Origin: Pseudobdellovibrionaceae bacterium
Lineage (GTDB): Bacteria > Bdellovibrionota > Bdellovibrionia > Bdellovibrionales > Bdellovibrionaceae
Length of the DNA stretch: 64,000 nucleotides
Direction: 5' to 3'
NCBI GenBank assembly: GCA_019637915.1
Contig: JAHBUV010000001.1
Location: 2,078,565 to 2,142,564, forward strand
Part shown: positions 54,549 through 63,261 of the stretch, piece by piece
How positions within the stretch are numbered: the first letter of the stretch is position 1
Layout: every line of letters begins with the position of its first letter
Notes under the pieces: generated by a model
Told to the model about the DNA's origin: nothing
The model's input: only the letters and a program-made list of their open reading frames with translations
The model's database searches: none
Translations under genes and position numbers: made by a program

Positions 54549-55466
54549 TTATCGCGCCCGGATCCGGAAACAGCGGTGGATCTTCCGGTCGTGGAAATCC
54601 TGCGGGATGGTTTCGCTGGAGATGTCCTCCACGGTGAAACGCGCTTTGATTTTTTCGGACAGGCGGAAGCTGCGTTTGTTGTTCGAGAAATACAGCACGC
54701 CGCCGGGCTTCAGGCGCGCCATGCAGGCGTCGACCAGGAAATCCTGGTCGCGTTCGACCTCGAAACTTTCCTCCATGCGCTTGGAGTTCGAGAAGGTCGG
54801 CGGATCCAGGAAGATCAGGTCGTAGACGTTGTCCACCGGACGTTCGAGCCATTGCAGGACATCGGCTTGGATGAAGACATGCTCCTCCGGACTCAGCCCG
54901 TTCAGACGGAAGTTTTCCTCCGCCCAATCCAGGTAAGTCGCCGACATATCCACGCTGGTGACGTGCCCCCCGCCGGTCGCCGCGGCCACGGAGACGGAAC
55001 CCGTGTAACAAAAAAGATTGAGGACCTCGCGGCCTTTGGCGGATTTCTGGATGCGGTGGCGCATGGGGCGGTGGTCGAGAAAAAGACCGGTGTCGAGGTA
55101 GTCGCGCAGGTTCACGCGGAATTTCATCGTGCCTTCGCGCACGGTGAGGAATTCGCCTTTCTCCCCGAGCTTTTCATACTGGTTCAGGCCCTCCTGCCGG
55201 GCGCGCTGCTTGAGGACGATGCGCTCATCGCCCGCCTGGAAGATCTTCCTCAGCGCTTCCAGCACTTCGGGCAGGTGGTTCTTTTCGGCGTCGATGCGGG
55301 CGTCGGACTTGTCGTGCACGAGAAGGAAGTCCCCGTAAACGTCGACGATGAAAGGGTACTCCGGGATGTCGCGGTCATAAAGGCGCCAGGCCTCGACGGG
55401 AACGCGCTTGGCCCAGGGGGCGAGCTTTTTGTGGTTCTTTTCAAGGCGGTTGAGGATGGCGCTCAT
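54549..55466 (-). CDS. RlmK-like class I SAM-dependent rRNA methyltransferase
   Basis: A 305-residue methyltransferase that closely matches the C-terminal (RlmK) half of Escherichia coli RlmL, which makes m7G2069 in 23S rRNA. Matching stretches: LNRLEKNHKKLAPWAKR, NQYEKLGEKGEFLTV, NLRDYLDTGLFLDHRPMRHR, VLNLFCYTGSVSVAAATGGG (SAM loop), VDMSATYLDWAEENFRLNG, and FLDPPTFSNSKRMEESFEVE. Here the domain stands alone, without the THUMP/RlmL half. Confidence 0.9.
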   Translation of the reverse strand: MSAILNRLEKNHKKLAPWAKRVPVEAWRLYDRDIPEYPFIVDVYGDFLLVHDKSDARIDAEKNHLPEVLEALRKIFQAGDERIVLKQRARQEGLNQYEKLGEKGEFLTVREGTMKFRVNLRDYLDTGLFLDHRPMRHRIQKSAKGREVLNLFCYTGSVSVAAATGGGHVTSVDMSATYLDWAEENFRLNGLSPEEHVFIQADVLQWLERPVDNVYDLIFLDPPTFSNSKRMEESFEVERDQDFLVDACMARLKPGGVLYFSNNKRSFRLSEKIKARFTVEDISSETIPQDFHDRKIHRCFRIRAR

Positions 55467-55475
55467 GCCCGGGCC

Positions 55476-56045
55476 TCAGCGGCGCCGGGAATTGGCGTCG
55501 ATCTTGACGGCCTTCAGGCCCTTGATGAAGGCGATGAAGCCGGTGACCTGTTTCTCGAACAGGTCCACGAGGATCGAGTCGTTGGGAACATCGCTGTCTT
55601 TGAAATGCTTGAACACCTCGCGCACGAAAATGCGCTCGGGATACATGAAGGAGTTGCGGTAGCCCATCACGCCCTGCATGTGCTCGACGGGGCGAAGACC
55701 CCCCCACATGCCGCCCAGACCGCAGAAAGCGACCGGGCGGAACTCGAAGGACTCCGGGTATTTCCAGTGATCGACGAAGTACTTGAGGGCCCCCGGCATA
55801 GAGCCGTTGTACTCGGGGATGCACATGTAAAGCCCATCGGCCTTGTTCACTTTTTCCAGGGCCGCGGCCAGAGCGTCGGGCGCCGCCACGCCATAGTGGG
55901 GTCCGCCGTGGGAAGTCGGCTTCAGCTCGGCGAGGTCGAGGATTTCCGCTTCCTCGCCGTGTTTTTCAAAGAGGCTGTGCACGTAACCCGCGACTTTGCG
56001 CGTGTTGGATTTATCGCGGTCCGTGCCCGAAATGATCAGGATCAT
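55476..56045 (-). CDS. NADPH-dependent FMN reductase family protein
   Basis: A 189-residue flavodoxin-fold reductase. It has the phosphate-binding loop ISGTDRDKSNTRKVAGYV at the N-terminus and MCIPEYNGSMPGALKYFVDH near residue 80, then VAFCGLGGMWGGLRPVEHMQ. The physiological acceptor is unknown. The ATG at 56045 overlaps the upstream stop as ATGA, so it is co-translated with the FnIII-like exported protein gene and lies nine bases before the RlmK-like gene. Confidence 0.9.
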   Translation of the reverse strand: MILIISGTDRDKSNTRKVAGYVHSLFEKHGEEAEILDLAELKPTSHGGPHYGVAAPDALAAALEKVNKADGLYMCIPEYNGSMPGALKYFVDHWKYPESFEFRPVAFCGLGGMWGGLRPVEHMQGVMGYRNSFMYPERIFVREVFKHFKDSDVPNDSILVDLFEKQVTGFIAFIKGLKAVKIDANSRRR

Positions 56046-56491
56046 TTGGTCTCGAAGCTCGAGGCGGCAAAGGGGCTTTTGTTGGTGGCGGCGTTGTTGT
56101 CGCCTTTCCAGGCGGCCACGCGCCAGTAGTAGAGCTTGCCTTTCTCGAGGCCGCTCACGTCGAAGCTCGTGCTTTTGACCCAATGATTTTCGGCCTTGAG
56201 CCATTTGAAGTTCGGATCGGTGGCGACTTGCACGTGATAATCGGTGGCGCCATTGGAGGCCTGCCATTTCAGCGTGGCGGCGTCGCCGTTGATGACGGCT
56301 TCAAAGGCCGGACTTTCCAGTTTCGGCGCGGCCGGCGGAGTGGCGCGCGTGATGTCCGGTTTCGGCTGCGGGAACAAAGCGGTGTTGTCGCGATGAGCCT
56401 GGCCGCCACCGTGTTCATCATGGTGATCGTTCGCGGCTTGGGCGGTCATCGTTAGCAAGGACAAGCAGATCAGGGTGGTGAGCATTTTCAT
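56042..56491 (-). CDS. exported protein with one FnIII-like domain
   Basis: A 149-residue protein with signal peptide MKMLTTLICLSLLTMTAQA, then a His-rich stretch (NDHHDEHGGGQAHRD) and a Pro-rich linker, and one fibronectin-III-like domain: ATLKWQASNGATDYHVQVA, VSGLEKGKLYYWRVAAWKGD. The early His cluster could bind metal. CGGAGGTCGCTCC precedes the ATG. It is the first gene of a run with the FMN reductase and the RlmK-like enzyme. Confidence 0.75.
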   Translation of the reverse strand: MKMLTTLICLSLLTMTAQAANDHHDEHGGGQAHRDNTALFPQPKPDITRATPPAAPKLESPAFEAVINGDAATLKWQASNGATDYHVQVATDPNFKWLKAENHWVKSTSFDVSGLEKGKLYYWRVAAWKGDNNAATNKSPFAASSFETK

Positions 56492-56610
56492 GGAGCGACC
56501 TCCGGGTTGAGCAGGTGTTTGAAGTCCTTGAAATTAAAGGAAGACTCCCAGTCCGTAAAAGCTTTTTTGCCCCCCGCTTGAGTTTTATGCCAAGGGGTGT
56601 TACAACGCCC

Positions 56611-56993
56611 TTGGTTTCGTGGATGATCGCTCCAAGGTCAGATTTCGATCTCGGCCGAGGGGAGGAAAGTCCGGACTCCACAGGACAGCGCAAAGGATAA
56701 CGTCCTTCCGGTGTAAACCGAGGAACAGTGGAACAGAGAGAATGTCCAGGGCCTTGAGCTCACGACCGGGAACGGGAGGTCGTGAAGGAGCCGCTGGAGT
56801 GAAAACAGCTAAACTCTGCGCGGAGCAAGATCAAATAGGAAAGCGTTCGAGCCCGGTCCGGGCGAAGCTTTCGGGTAGCATCGCTTGAGGGCGGGGGTAA
56901 CTCCGCTCCCAGACAAATGATCGTCAAAGGTTTTCGGGCATTTTTTGGGACCTGGAAACCCGAACAGAATCCGGCTTACAGCGAAACCATGAT
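56611..56993 (+). ncRNA. rnpB: RNase P RNA (type A)
   Basis: The catalytic RNA that matures tRNA 5' ends. The conserved 5' block GAGGAAAGTCCGGACTCC is at 56662-56679, GAGCAAGATCAAATAGG lies near 56823, GGGGGTAACTCC near 56893, and the conserved 3' block ACAGAATCCGGCTTA is at 56964-56978. Helix P1 pairs TGGTTTCG (56612-56619) with CGAAACCA (56982-56989). Ends are placed from P1 and are approximate. A strong terminator follows. Confidence 0.95.
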
Positions 56994-57002
56994 CCCACTT
57001 AC

Positions 57003-57034
57003 GGGGGTCCCCACAAGGGACCCCCATCTTTTTT
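57003..57034 (+). terminator. terminator of rnpB
   Basis: GGGGTCCC and GGGACCCC pair around a short loop, extended by flanking G and C, and are followed by ATCTTTTTT. It also overlaps the end of the convergent hypothetical gene stopping at 57034. Confidence 0.9.
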
Positions 57035-57813
57035 CAAAGGGAACCGCCGTCGCGGCGGAGTTCGACCGGAATCCAGTCATCGGTGTGGGGACAAGCGCCC
57101 TCTTTGGTCTCTTCGGGCCGGGTCGGCCTCACGGCCCAACCGCGCCCGTCACGGACGATCTCGGCGCGCTGGCAGACCACTTTGGCGCCTCCGTCCATGG
57201 GCGGATGGGAGAACTCGAGTTTCACGCGCTCATTGCCGTCCCAGCCGAGGAAACGGTAAAGCTCGGCCTCTTCCGGTTCAAAACGCATTTGCCGCACGTA
57301 GTGCCGGCCTTCGCGCCCCCACATTTCAATGCCGTTCCAGTTGAAAGCGGCCGCCGCCGACACGACGACGAAATTTTTCCGGTCGGGGGAGAAAATCGGG
57401 AAGGATGGCAGTTCGTGCATCTGTCCGTCGTCGGTGACGAGCACGTTGTCGTCGGCCTCGTAATACTGCCGGTAGATCAGGACCGACGGCGGATCGGCGA
57501 ATCTTTCGACGAAGTAATGCTCCACATCCTTCTCGGGCCCGCAATCCAGGCAGTCCTTGAATTCCAGCAGCGTGCCGGTGGACGTTTTCACCTGCAGGGC
57601 GCGGCCGTTGCGCGTGACCGCGGGAGCGCTGGTGTCGGACAGGAGTTTGTTCTCGCGGTCCTGCAGGCGCGTGAAGAATTCCTTCGCCTGGGCCACCGCC
57701 TCCTCGGACGGGCCGTCGTTGTCCGAATTCCCCAGGAATTTGGGGTACAGGAAAAGGCCGAGGCCGATGATGACGGCGAGAACGACAAAGAGGATCAATC
57801 CGTTTTTCTTCAT
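57034..57813 (-). CDS. membrane-anchored hypothetical protein
   Basis: A 259-residue protein with one N-terminal membrane segment (GLILFVVLAVIIGLGLFLY, residues 5-23) and an extracytoplasmic part. The latter has a charged helix (SEEAVAQAKEFFTRLQDREN), a CLDCG pair, and beta-like stretches (VLVTDDGQMHELPSFPIF, NFVVVSAAAAFNWNG). No family is recognised. It ends at the rnpB terminator. Confidence 0.65.
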   Translation of the reverse strand: MKKNGLILFVVLAVIIGLGLFLYPKFLGNSDNDGPSEEAVAQAKEFFTRLQDRENKLLSDTSAPAVTRNGRALQVKTSTGTLLEFKDCLDCGPEKDVEHYFVERFADPPSVLIYRQYYEADDNVLVTDDGQMHELPSFPIFSPDRKNFVVVSAAAAFNWNGIEMWGREGRHYVRQMRFEPEEAELYRFLGWDGNERVKLEFSHPPMDGGAKVVCQRAEIVRDGRGWAVRPTRPEETKEGACPHTDDWIPVELRRDGGSL

Positions 57814-57854
57814 GATGTCCGATTAGGGCAGGGCCCGGTCGGGGTCAACGGCTT

Positions 57855-58643
57855 TCAACTGCTCGCCGATGAATATTGCTTCAAGCACCAGTTCCAGAAG
57901 CGGTGGCTGACCCACAACAGGAAAACCGCCAGCACCGCCGCCCACAGGAAGAGCCAGGGCTCCGGCGGATCCAGGAGCGCCCGCGCCGGGACGCTCGCGA
58001 TCATCGCCACGGGCAGCATGGTCAACAAAAAGAATTTCAGCCACGGGGCGTAGATCGAATCCGGCCGCATGCCGAATTTGTAAAGCTGGTACCACAGGAA
58101 CTGCAGGTTCTCGGCGCGGGTGAAGATCACCGCGACCGAGGTGAAGAAAAAGCGGCAGCAGTACAGGATCGTCACCCCGCAGGGGATCAGGATGAGGAGC
58201 CACAGCAAACGCTCCCAGGAGAAATCCGGCAGCCGCGACAGGCTGAAGATCAGCCAGCCCAGGCCCAGGGCGAAGTTGCCGAGGATGGCGGTGGAGGCCC
58301 TTTGCAGGCTCACCATGAATTGCGAATTGACGGGCTTGGCGAGGAGCAGATCCAGCTCGCCCTTGCGCACGCGATCGGAGAAGCGCTCGAGATTGTCATG
58401 GAAGAGCACCATGTAGATCGCGTCGATCACGAAAAGGATGCCCAGGAAAACCCGCGTCTGCGGCAGGGTCCAGTGGCCGATCACGTCGGTGTGCCGGTAG
58501 AGCACTTCAAACGTGACGATCTGGGCGACGTACCAGAAGATGTCCGTGACGATGCGGGTGATGAAATTCACCCGGTACTCCAGGTCGGCGATCAGGCTGG
58601 CGCGGAAAAAAGCGGCGTAAAGGCCCAGGTACTTGCGGATCAT
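57855..58643 (-). CDS. ABC-2 type permease (COG3694-like)
   Basis: A 262-residue membrane protein with six hydrophobic segments. It is the second permease of an uncharacterised ABC-2 exporter set: YRVNFITRIVTDIFWYVAQI, DRVRKGELDLLLAKPVNSQF and IYAPWLKFFLLTMLPVAMIA are typical of its group. Its ATG overlaps the upstream stop by four bases. The cargo is unknown. Confidence 0.85.
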   Translation of the reverse strand: MIRKYLGLYAAFFRASLIADLEYRVNFITRIVTDIFWYVAQIVTFEVLYRHTDVIGHWTLPQTRVFLGILFVIDAIYMVLFHDNLERFSDRVRKGELDLLLAKPVNSQFMVSLQRASTAILGNFALGLGWLIFSLSRLPDFSWERLLWLLILIPCGVTILYCCRFFFTSVAVIFTRAENLQFLWYQLYKFGMRPDSIYAPWLKFFLLTMLPVAMIASVPARALLDPPEPWLFLWAAVLAVFLLWVSHRFWNWCLKQYSSASS

Positions 58644-59452
58644 GCGCCCGTCCCGACGTAAGAGCGCAGGCCTTTTTTCCACAGCAGCGCGCCGGCCGCG
58701 TTCACCGCGATCAAACCGACCGTGACCGACAGAAAGCCGTTCCACACCATGGAAACCTCCGCGCGGCCGGTGAGGTAAGCGACCGGCACGTAGACGCCGC
58801 TCGCGAAGGGCAGGTTGATGACCCAGCCGCGGTAGGGCTCCGGCATCAGGTCCAGGGGCACGAGCTCGCCGGTGAGGATCCAGAAAGCCAGGTTCTTCGC
58901 CACGGTGAAGGAATGGATGCGGTTCCAGAAAAAGGCGCAGCAGCTCACGAGGAAACTGATCGAATGCACGAGGATCAGGTAATAGAACACCAGCAGCGTC
59001 GCCAAGGGGAGGCGGTCCATTTGCGCCGGCCAGTCCAGCAGCAAGGTCGCGCCCAGGGGGATCAGGAAGGACACGAAGGTGGTGATGAACTTGTAGCCCA
59101 TCAGCTGGCTGAAGTAATACTCGTAGAAGCTGAAAGGCCGCACCAGGAGCCCGTTCACGCTGCCGGACTCGATCTCCTCGATCATGCGGAATTCGTACAT
59201 CCAGCTCGAGGCGATGCGCGCGAAGAAAGCGCCCCACAGGGCGTAGGACAGGTAGTACGGCAGGGTGAAGCCGCCGATGGTGCCGCCGGCGGCGCCTTGA
59301 AAGAGCGCCAGCCACAGCAGCAATTCGATCACGGCCGTCATGGATGGCTGAACGACGGCGTCGATGACGTAGTTCAGCCGGTATTCCACATTGGCCGAGA
59401 TGGCCATGTTAAAGAAGCCGAGATTCCGTCGCCAGAAAGCTCTTGATGACAT
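58640..59452 (-). CDS. ABC-2 type permease (COG4587-like)
   Basis: A 270-residue membrane protein with six hydrophobic segments, first permease of the exporter. It has FNMAISANVEYRLNYVIDAV, IEEIESGSVNGLLVRPFSFY and PYRGWVINLPFASGVYVPVA, characteristic of the group. Its start lies 44 bp inside the end of the ATPase gene, and it overlaps the next permease, so all three are tightly coupled. Confidence 0.87.
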   Translation of the reverse strand: MSSRAFWRRNLGFFNMAISANVEYRLNYVIDAVVQPSMTAVIELLLWLALFQGAAGGTIGGFTLPYYLSYALWGAFFARIASSWMYEFRMIEEIESGSVNGLLVRPFSFYEYYFSQLMGYKFITTFVSFLIPLGATLLLDWPAQMDRLPLATLLVFYYLILVHSISFLVSCCAFFWNRIHSFTVAKNLAFWILTGELVPLDLMPEPYRGWVINLPFASGVYVPVAYLTGRAEVSMVWNGFLSVTVGLIAVNAAGALLWKKGLRSYVGTGA

Positions 59453-60401
59453 CTTCGAAGTCCGTTTCCTCGGTTTTGAGATCTTGAATGCTGCCGTGCC
59501 TGGAGAGTTCGGCGATCACCGGACCCAAACGATCCGCGGGGATTTTCAAATGGAATTCCTTGCCGCCTTTGGCGAGGTGCAGATCGCCGTCCAAACGCAC
59601 GTCCGCCGCCAGGTCCTCGGCGAAACGCACCGACAGGGTCTGCACGCTTTCCGTTTTGCGCGTGAAGTCCTGCACGGTGCCCTCGTAAACGATGGCGCCC
59701 TTGGAAATCAGCAACAGGCTGTGGGCCAATTGGGCGATGTCGTCCATGTAGTGGCTCGTGAGGATGACGGTGGGCCCGCGCGAGCGCACGTAACCGGCCA
59801 GGAAGTCGCGGATGCTTTCCTGGGCGACGATATCAAGACCGATCGTGGGCTCGTCCAGGAACAGCACGTCCGGCGAGTGCAGAAGGGCGCCGATGATCTC
59901 CATCTTCATGCGTTCGCCGAGCGACAGGCGGCGCAGCTGCGTCTCCACCACGTGGTCGCACTGCAGGCGTTTGGTGAGCTCTTGCACGCGCCGGCGGGTG
60001 GCCGCGAGATCCAGGTCGTAGATGCGGGCGAGCAGGGCGAAGCTGTCCAAGGGGGCGAGGTCCCACCACAGCTGGTTTTTCTGGCCGAGCAGGATGCTCA
60101 CGCGCTTCAGAAAAGCCGACTCCCTTTTCCAGGGATGATGGCCCAGCACCAGGGCGTCGCCGTGGCTCGGCGTGATCAGTCCGGAGAGCAGCTTCAGCAA
60201 AGTGGTCTTGCCCGCGCCGTTGGCGCCGACCAGGCCCACGATCTGCCCCGGGGCGATCCGCAGGGTGGTGGGCTGCAGGGCGGTTTTCTCCACCGTCTGG
60301 CGGTCCCACAGGCCTTTCAGCGAATTCCACACCCCTTCGGGCTTGCGATAGGATTTGTAGACGCGGGAAAGCCCCCGCGTTTCGATGGCGTCAGAAGACA
60401 T
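59409..60401 (-). CDS. ABC exporter ATPase (COG4586-like)
   Basis: A 330-residue ATP-binding subunit. Walker A IVGLVGANGAGKTTLLKLLS, Q-loop region ILLGQKNQLWWDLAPLDSF, signature LRRLSLGERMKMEII, Walker B VLFLDEPTIGLD and switch His in ILTSHYMDDIA are all present. The C-terminal ~90 residues are an accessory domain. It heads the three-gene exporter operon. A perfect 8-bp hairpin (60396-60416) covers its start codon. Confidence 0.92.
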   Translation of the reverse strand: MSSDAIETRGLSRVYKSYRKPEGVWNSLKGLWDRQTVEKTALQPTTLRIAPGQIVGLVGANGAGKTTLLKLLSGLITPSHGDALVLGHHPWKRESAFLKRVSILLGQKNQLWWDLAPLDSFALLARIYDLDLAATRRRVQELTKRLQCDHVVETQLRRLSLGERMKMEIIGALLHSPDVLFLDEPTIGLDIVAQESIRDFLAGYVRSRGPTVILTSHYMDDIAQLAHSLLLISKGAIVYEGTVQDFTRKTESVQTLSVRFAEDLAADVRLDGDLHLAKGGKEFHLKIPADRLGPVIAELSRHGSIQDLKTEETDFEDVIKSFLATESRLL

Positions 60402-60416
60402 CCGACAAGGATGTCT
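60396..60416. repeat. hairpin AGACATCC-N5-GGATGTCT over ABC ATPase start
   Basis: A perfect 8-bp inverted repeat begins right after the GNAT stop and includes the ATG of the ABC ATPase gene on the minus strand. It may limit translation of the exporter or terminate the GNAT transcript weakly. No T-tract follows on the minus strand. Confidence 0.5.
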
Positions 60417-60884
60417 TTAAAAAACCTGCTTGGCAAAGATCAAATCGGCGCGTTGATAGGAGGGGTGGGGGCCGCGGTGAACCTCGGTGTACCCGGAGCT
60501 TTCATACAAACGCACGGCGGGTTGCAGAATGCTGTTGGTGAGGATCAGGATCTTGCGGGCGCCTTGGGCGATGATCCAGCGCTCGGCCGCGTCCATCAGG
60601 CGCCGGCCGATGCCTTGCGAGCGGCGCTCGCGGTCCACCGCCATCTTGGCGATCTCGTACACGCCGTCCTCGATCCTCACCGCGGCGGCGGTGCCGACCA
60701 CCCGGTCGCCGTCGAGGGCGAAAAAGATCTGACCGCCGCCGTCGATCAGCGCCTGGGGGTTTCGCATCTGCTCGAGGTCTTTTTTCTCGATGGCGAAATA
60801 AGTCTCGATCCAGTCGCGGTTCAGGCGTTCGAAGTCCGGCGCGAAATCTTTTTTGTACTCACGGATGATGATTGATTCGTTCAT
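60417..60884 (-). CDS. GNAT family N-acetyltransferase
   Basis: A 155-residue acetyltransferase. The acetyl-CoA loop is RERRSQGIGRRLMDAAERW, preceded by strand VYEIAKMAVD and followed by ARKILILTNSILQPAVRLYE with the family's SSGY turn. The substrate is unknown. The start at 60884 fits the fold, but its ribosome site is weak. It lies 15 bases upstream of the ABC exporter genes and may be read with them; it is divergent from a HxlR regulator. Confidence 0.88.
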   Translation of the reverse strand: MNESIIIREYKKDFAPDFERLNRDWIETYFAIEKKDLEQMRNPQALIDGGGQIFFALDGDRVVGTAAAVRIEDGVYEIAKMAVDRERRSQGIGRRLMDAAERWIIAQGARKILILTNSILQPAVRLYESSGYTEVHRGPHPSYQRADLIFAKQVF

Positions 60885-60963
60885 GGGATCGGTTATATCC
60901 GATCGCGGCGCCGGCGCAATTCGTCCCGGAAACGTGACTGGTGACATTCATGGGAGTGGTGTG

Positions 60964-61317
60964 ATGAAAAAGAGATATCTCTGCCCCGCCGAACTGACGG
61001 TGGGCCTGATCGGTTCGAAGTGGCGCATCATCGTCCTGTGGAACCTGCGGAAAAAAACCCGCAACTTCAATGAGCTGCGCCGCCTGACGCCGGGGATCTC
61101 GGCCACGAACCTGAGCCTGGCGCTGAAGCACCTGCAGGGTCTGGGCCTGGTGGAAAGGGAAGAGACCGGGGCCGCCCGCGGCGAGGTCAATTACTCCATG
61201 ACGTCGAGGGGGCAAAGCCTGGATGCGGTGCTGAAAGCCCTGGTTCGCTGGGGGATCGACAACCGCCCGCATTACGCCAGCGGGCCTTTCGGGATGGAAG
61301 CCCTCAGCCGGCGCTGA
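60964..61317 (+). CDS. HxlR family winged-helix regulator
   Basis: A 117-residue DNA-binding protein of the HxlR family: CPAELTVGLIGSKWRIIVLW at the N-terminus, RNFNELRRLTPGISATNLS for the recognition part and LVEREETGAARGEVNYSMTS for the wing, then a helix. Members often sense redox or quinone stress, and this one has a single Cys near the N-terminus. GGGAGTGGTGTG precedes the ATG at 60964. It is divergent from GNAT. Confidence 0.9.
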   Translation: MKKRYLCPAELTVGLIGSKWRIIVLWNLRKKTRNFNELRRLTPGISATNLSLALKHLQGLGLVEREETGAARGEVNYSMTSRGQSLDAVLKALVRWGIDNRPHYASGPFGMEALSRR

Positions 61318-61338
61318 GGACTTCCTCCTGGGATCGCC

Positions 61339-63237
61339 TCAGCGGCGACCCAGGTGTTTCTCGAGGAACTTCTCCATCGCCTCGTAGAACTCGAAGCGGT
61401 TTTCCTCGTTGCGGAAACCGTGGCCTTCGTCCTCTTTGACGATGTAGGGGACGTCGATCCCGCGCTTGCGCAAAGCGGCCACCATCTGATCGGATTCGTC
61501 CTTGTTGACGCGGGGATCTTTCGCCCCTTGGGCGATCAGCAGCGGCGCGCGGATTTTATCGACGTGGAAAACCGGGCTCGCCGCCTGCATCATGTCCTTG
61601 TCCTTCACCGGGTCGCCGACCATCTGGTACATCTGGTCGAGGAAAGGCTTCCAGTAAGGCGGGATCGTCTTCATGAAGGTGAAGAGGTTGGACACGCCGA
61701 CGTAATCGACGCCGCAGGCGTAGAGGTTCGGGGTGAAGGCGAGACCCGCGAGGGTGGCGTAGCCGCCGTAACTGCCGCCGTAGATGCAGATCTTCTTCGG
61801 ATTGGCGATGCCCTGCTCGATCAGCCAGCCGACGCCGTCCGAGACGTCGTCCTGCATTTTGCGGCCCCATTCCTTGAACGAAGCCTCCCAGAATTTGCGG
61901 CCGTAACCCGTCGAACCGCGGAAGTTCATCTGCAGAACGGCGTAGCCGCGGTTGGCGAGGAGCTGCGCCTCCGGATTGTAGCGCCAGACGTCGCGGTGCC
62001 AGGGGCCGCCGTGGGGATTGACGACGACGGGCAGGTTCTTGGCGGGAATGCCTTTCGGCAGGGTGAGATAACCGTTGATGACCAGGCCGTCCCGGCTCAG
62101 GTACTGGATCGGCCGCATCGTCGCCAGCTGCCCCGCCGGCAGATGGGTGCCGAGTTTCGCGAGCTCCTTGAGGGAGTCCTTTTTCGCGTCGTAAAGGTAG
62201 TAAGCGCCCATGGAATCGTCCGCGGCGGTGCGCACCACGAACAGATCCTCATCCTTGTTGTTGGAGACGTAACGGATTTCCTCGTCGGGCAGCTTACTTT
62301 CGATGCGGCGGTGCAGGGCTTCCCGCTGGGGGTCGAAAAAAACGTAGTTCGGTTTCCAGGTGACCACCATGGCGCCCGTCAACAGCTTGCGCTTTTGCGA
62401 GACCAGCGGCTGGGACACGTCGTTGTCGGGGTGCTGGTAGACGACGCGGATTTCCTTGTCGGTCCGCGGGTCGTATTCGACGATGGATTTTTTGTCCCGG
62501 CCGAGGTTCGAGGAGACGTACAGGCGTTTGTTGTCGAAGGTGAACAGCAAAGGCTCGAAGCTGTCCTTGAAGCTCAAGGTCTTGATGGGGCGGAATTTCT
62601 GCTTCTCGTTGTCGCGATAAAGAACGCGGGTGTTCACGCCGTCGCTCTCGACCGCGACGCGCACCTTGCCCTGGTGATCGGTCATCCAGCCGGCCACCTT
62701 GCCCGGGTTCTGGGCCACCATTTTTTCCACGCCGGATTTCACGTTCACCCGGTAGACGTCGAAAACTTCGGGGTTGCGGCGGTTGTGGCTGAGCAGGACC
62801 TCGCTGTCGCTCACGTCGCGCAGGTCATCCACCATCTCGGCGCGGACGCCGGCGTAAGGGGTGAGTTCTTTCTCCGCCCCCGTCTTCACGTTCACCGAAA
62901 AGACGTGGAAATTCTCGTCGCCGCCGAAATCGCGGACATACAGGACGCTCTCGCCTTTCCAGAAAAAACCCGCGACGTCGCGGTCCTTCATGGAGGTCAG
63001 GCGCTTTTCTTCGCCGCCGCCCACGGGACGGACGAAGATGTTCATGCGCTTTTCCCAGGGCTTCAGGTAGGCGAGCCAATGTCCGTCGTTGGAAATGACG
63101 AAGCTGGTGATTTCAGGGTTCTTGAAGAAGTCCCGCACCGGAATGCGCGGCGGTTCCTCGTTTTTCGCGGCCGTGGCCACGCTCGCGGCCGACAGCAGGC
63201 TCAAGGCGGTCAGGACCGCCGCAAAAGATGTTTTCAT
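61339..63237 (-). CDS. exported S9 family prolyl-oligopeptidase-type peptidase
   Basis: A 632-residue serine peptidase with signal peptide MKTSFAAVLTALSLLSAASV ending near ATA, so probably periplasmic. An N-terminal beta-propeller (about 30-370) precedes the alpha/beta-hydrolase domain. The catalytic triad is visible: Ser in CIYGGSYGGYATLAGLAF, Asp in LIAQGAKDPRVNKDESDQM and His in EDEGHGFRNEENRFEFYE. GGGAGGTCCG before the ATG at 63237 sets the start. It likely degrades peptides or acyl-peptides. Confidence 0.93.
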   Translation of the reverse strand: MKTSFAAVLTALSLLSAASVATAAKNEEPPRIPVRDFFKNPEITSFVISNDGHWLAYLKPWEKRMNIFVRPVGGGEEKRLTSMKDRDVAGFFWKGESVLYVRDFGGDENFHVFSVNVKTGAEKELTPYAGVRAEMVDDLRDVSDSEVLLSHNRRNPEVFDVYRVNVKSGVEKMVAQNPGKVAGWMTDHQGKVRVAVESDGVNTRVLYRDNEKQKFRPIKTLSFKDSFEPLLFTFDNKRLYVSSNLGRDKKSIVEYDPRTDKEIRVVYQHPDNDVSQPLVSQKRKLLTGAMVVTWKPNYVFFDPQREALHRRIESKLPDEEIRYVSNNKDEDLFVVRTAADDSMGAYYLYDAKKDSLKELAKLGTHLPAGQLATMRPIQYLSRDGLVINGYLTLPKGIPAKNLPVVVNPHGGPWHRDVWRYNPEAQLLANRGYAVLQMNFRGSTGYGRKFWEASFKEWGRKMQDDVSDGVGWLIEQGIANPKKICIYGGSYGGYATLAGLAFTPNLYACGVDYVGVSNLFTFMKTIPPYWKPFLDQMYQMVGDPVKDKDMMQAASPVFHVDKIRAPLLIAQGAKDPRVNKDESDQMVAALRKRGIDVPYIVKEDEGHGFRNEENRFEFYEAMEKFLEKHLGRR

Positions 63238-63261
63238 CGGACCTCCCATTCAGGGGAAATC

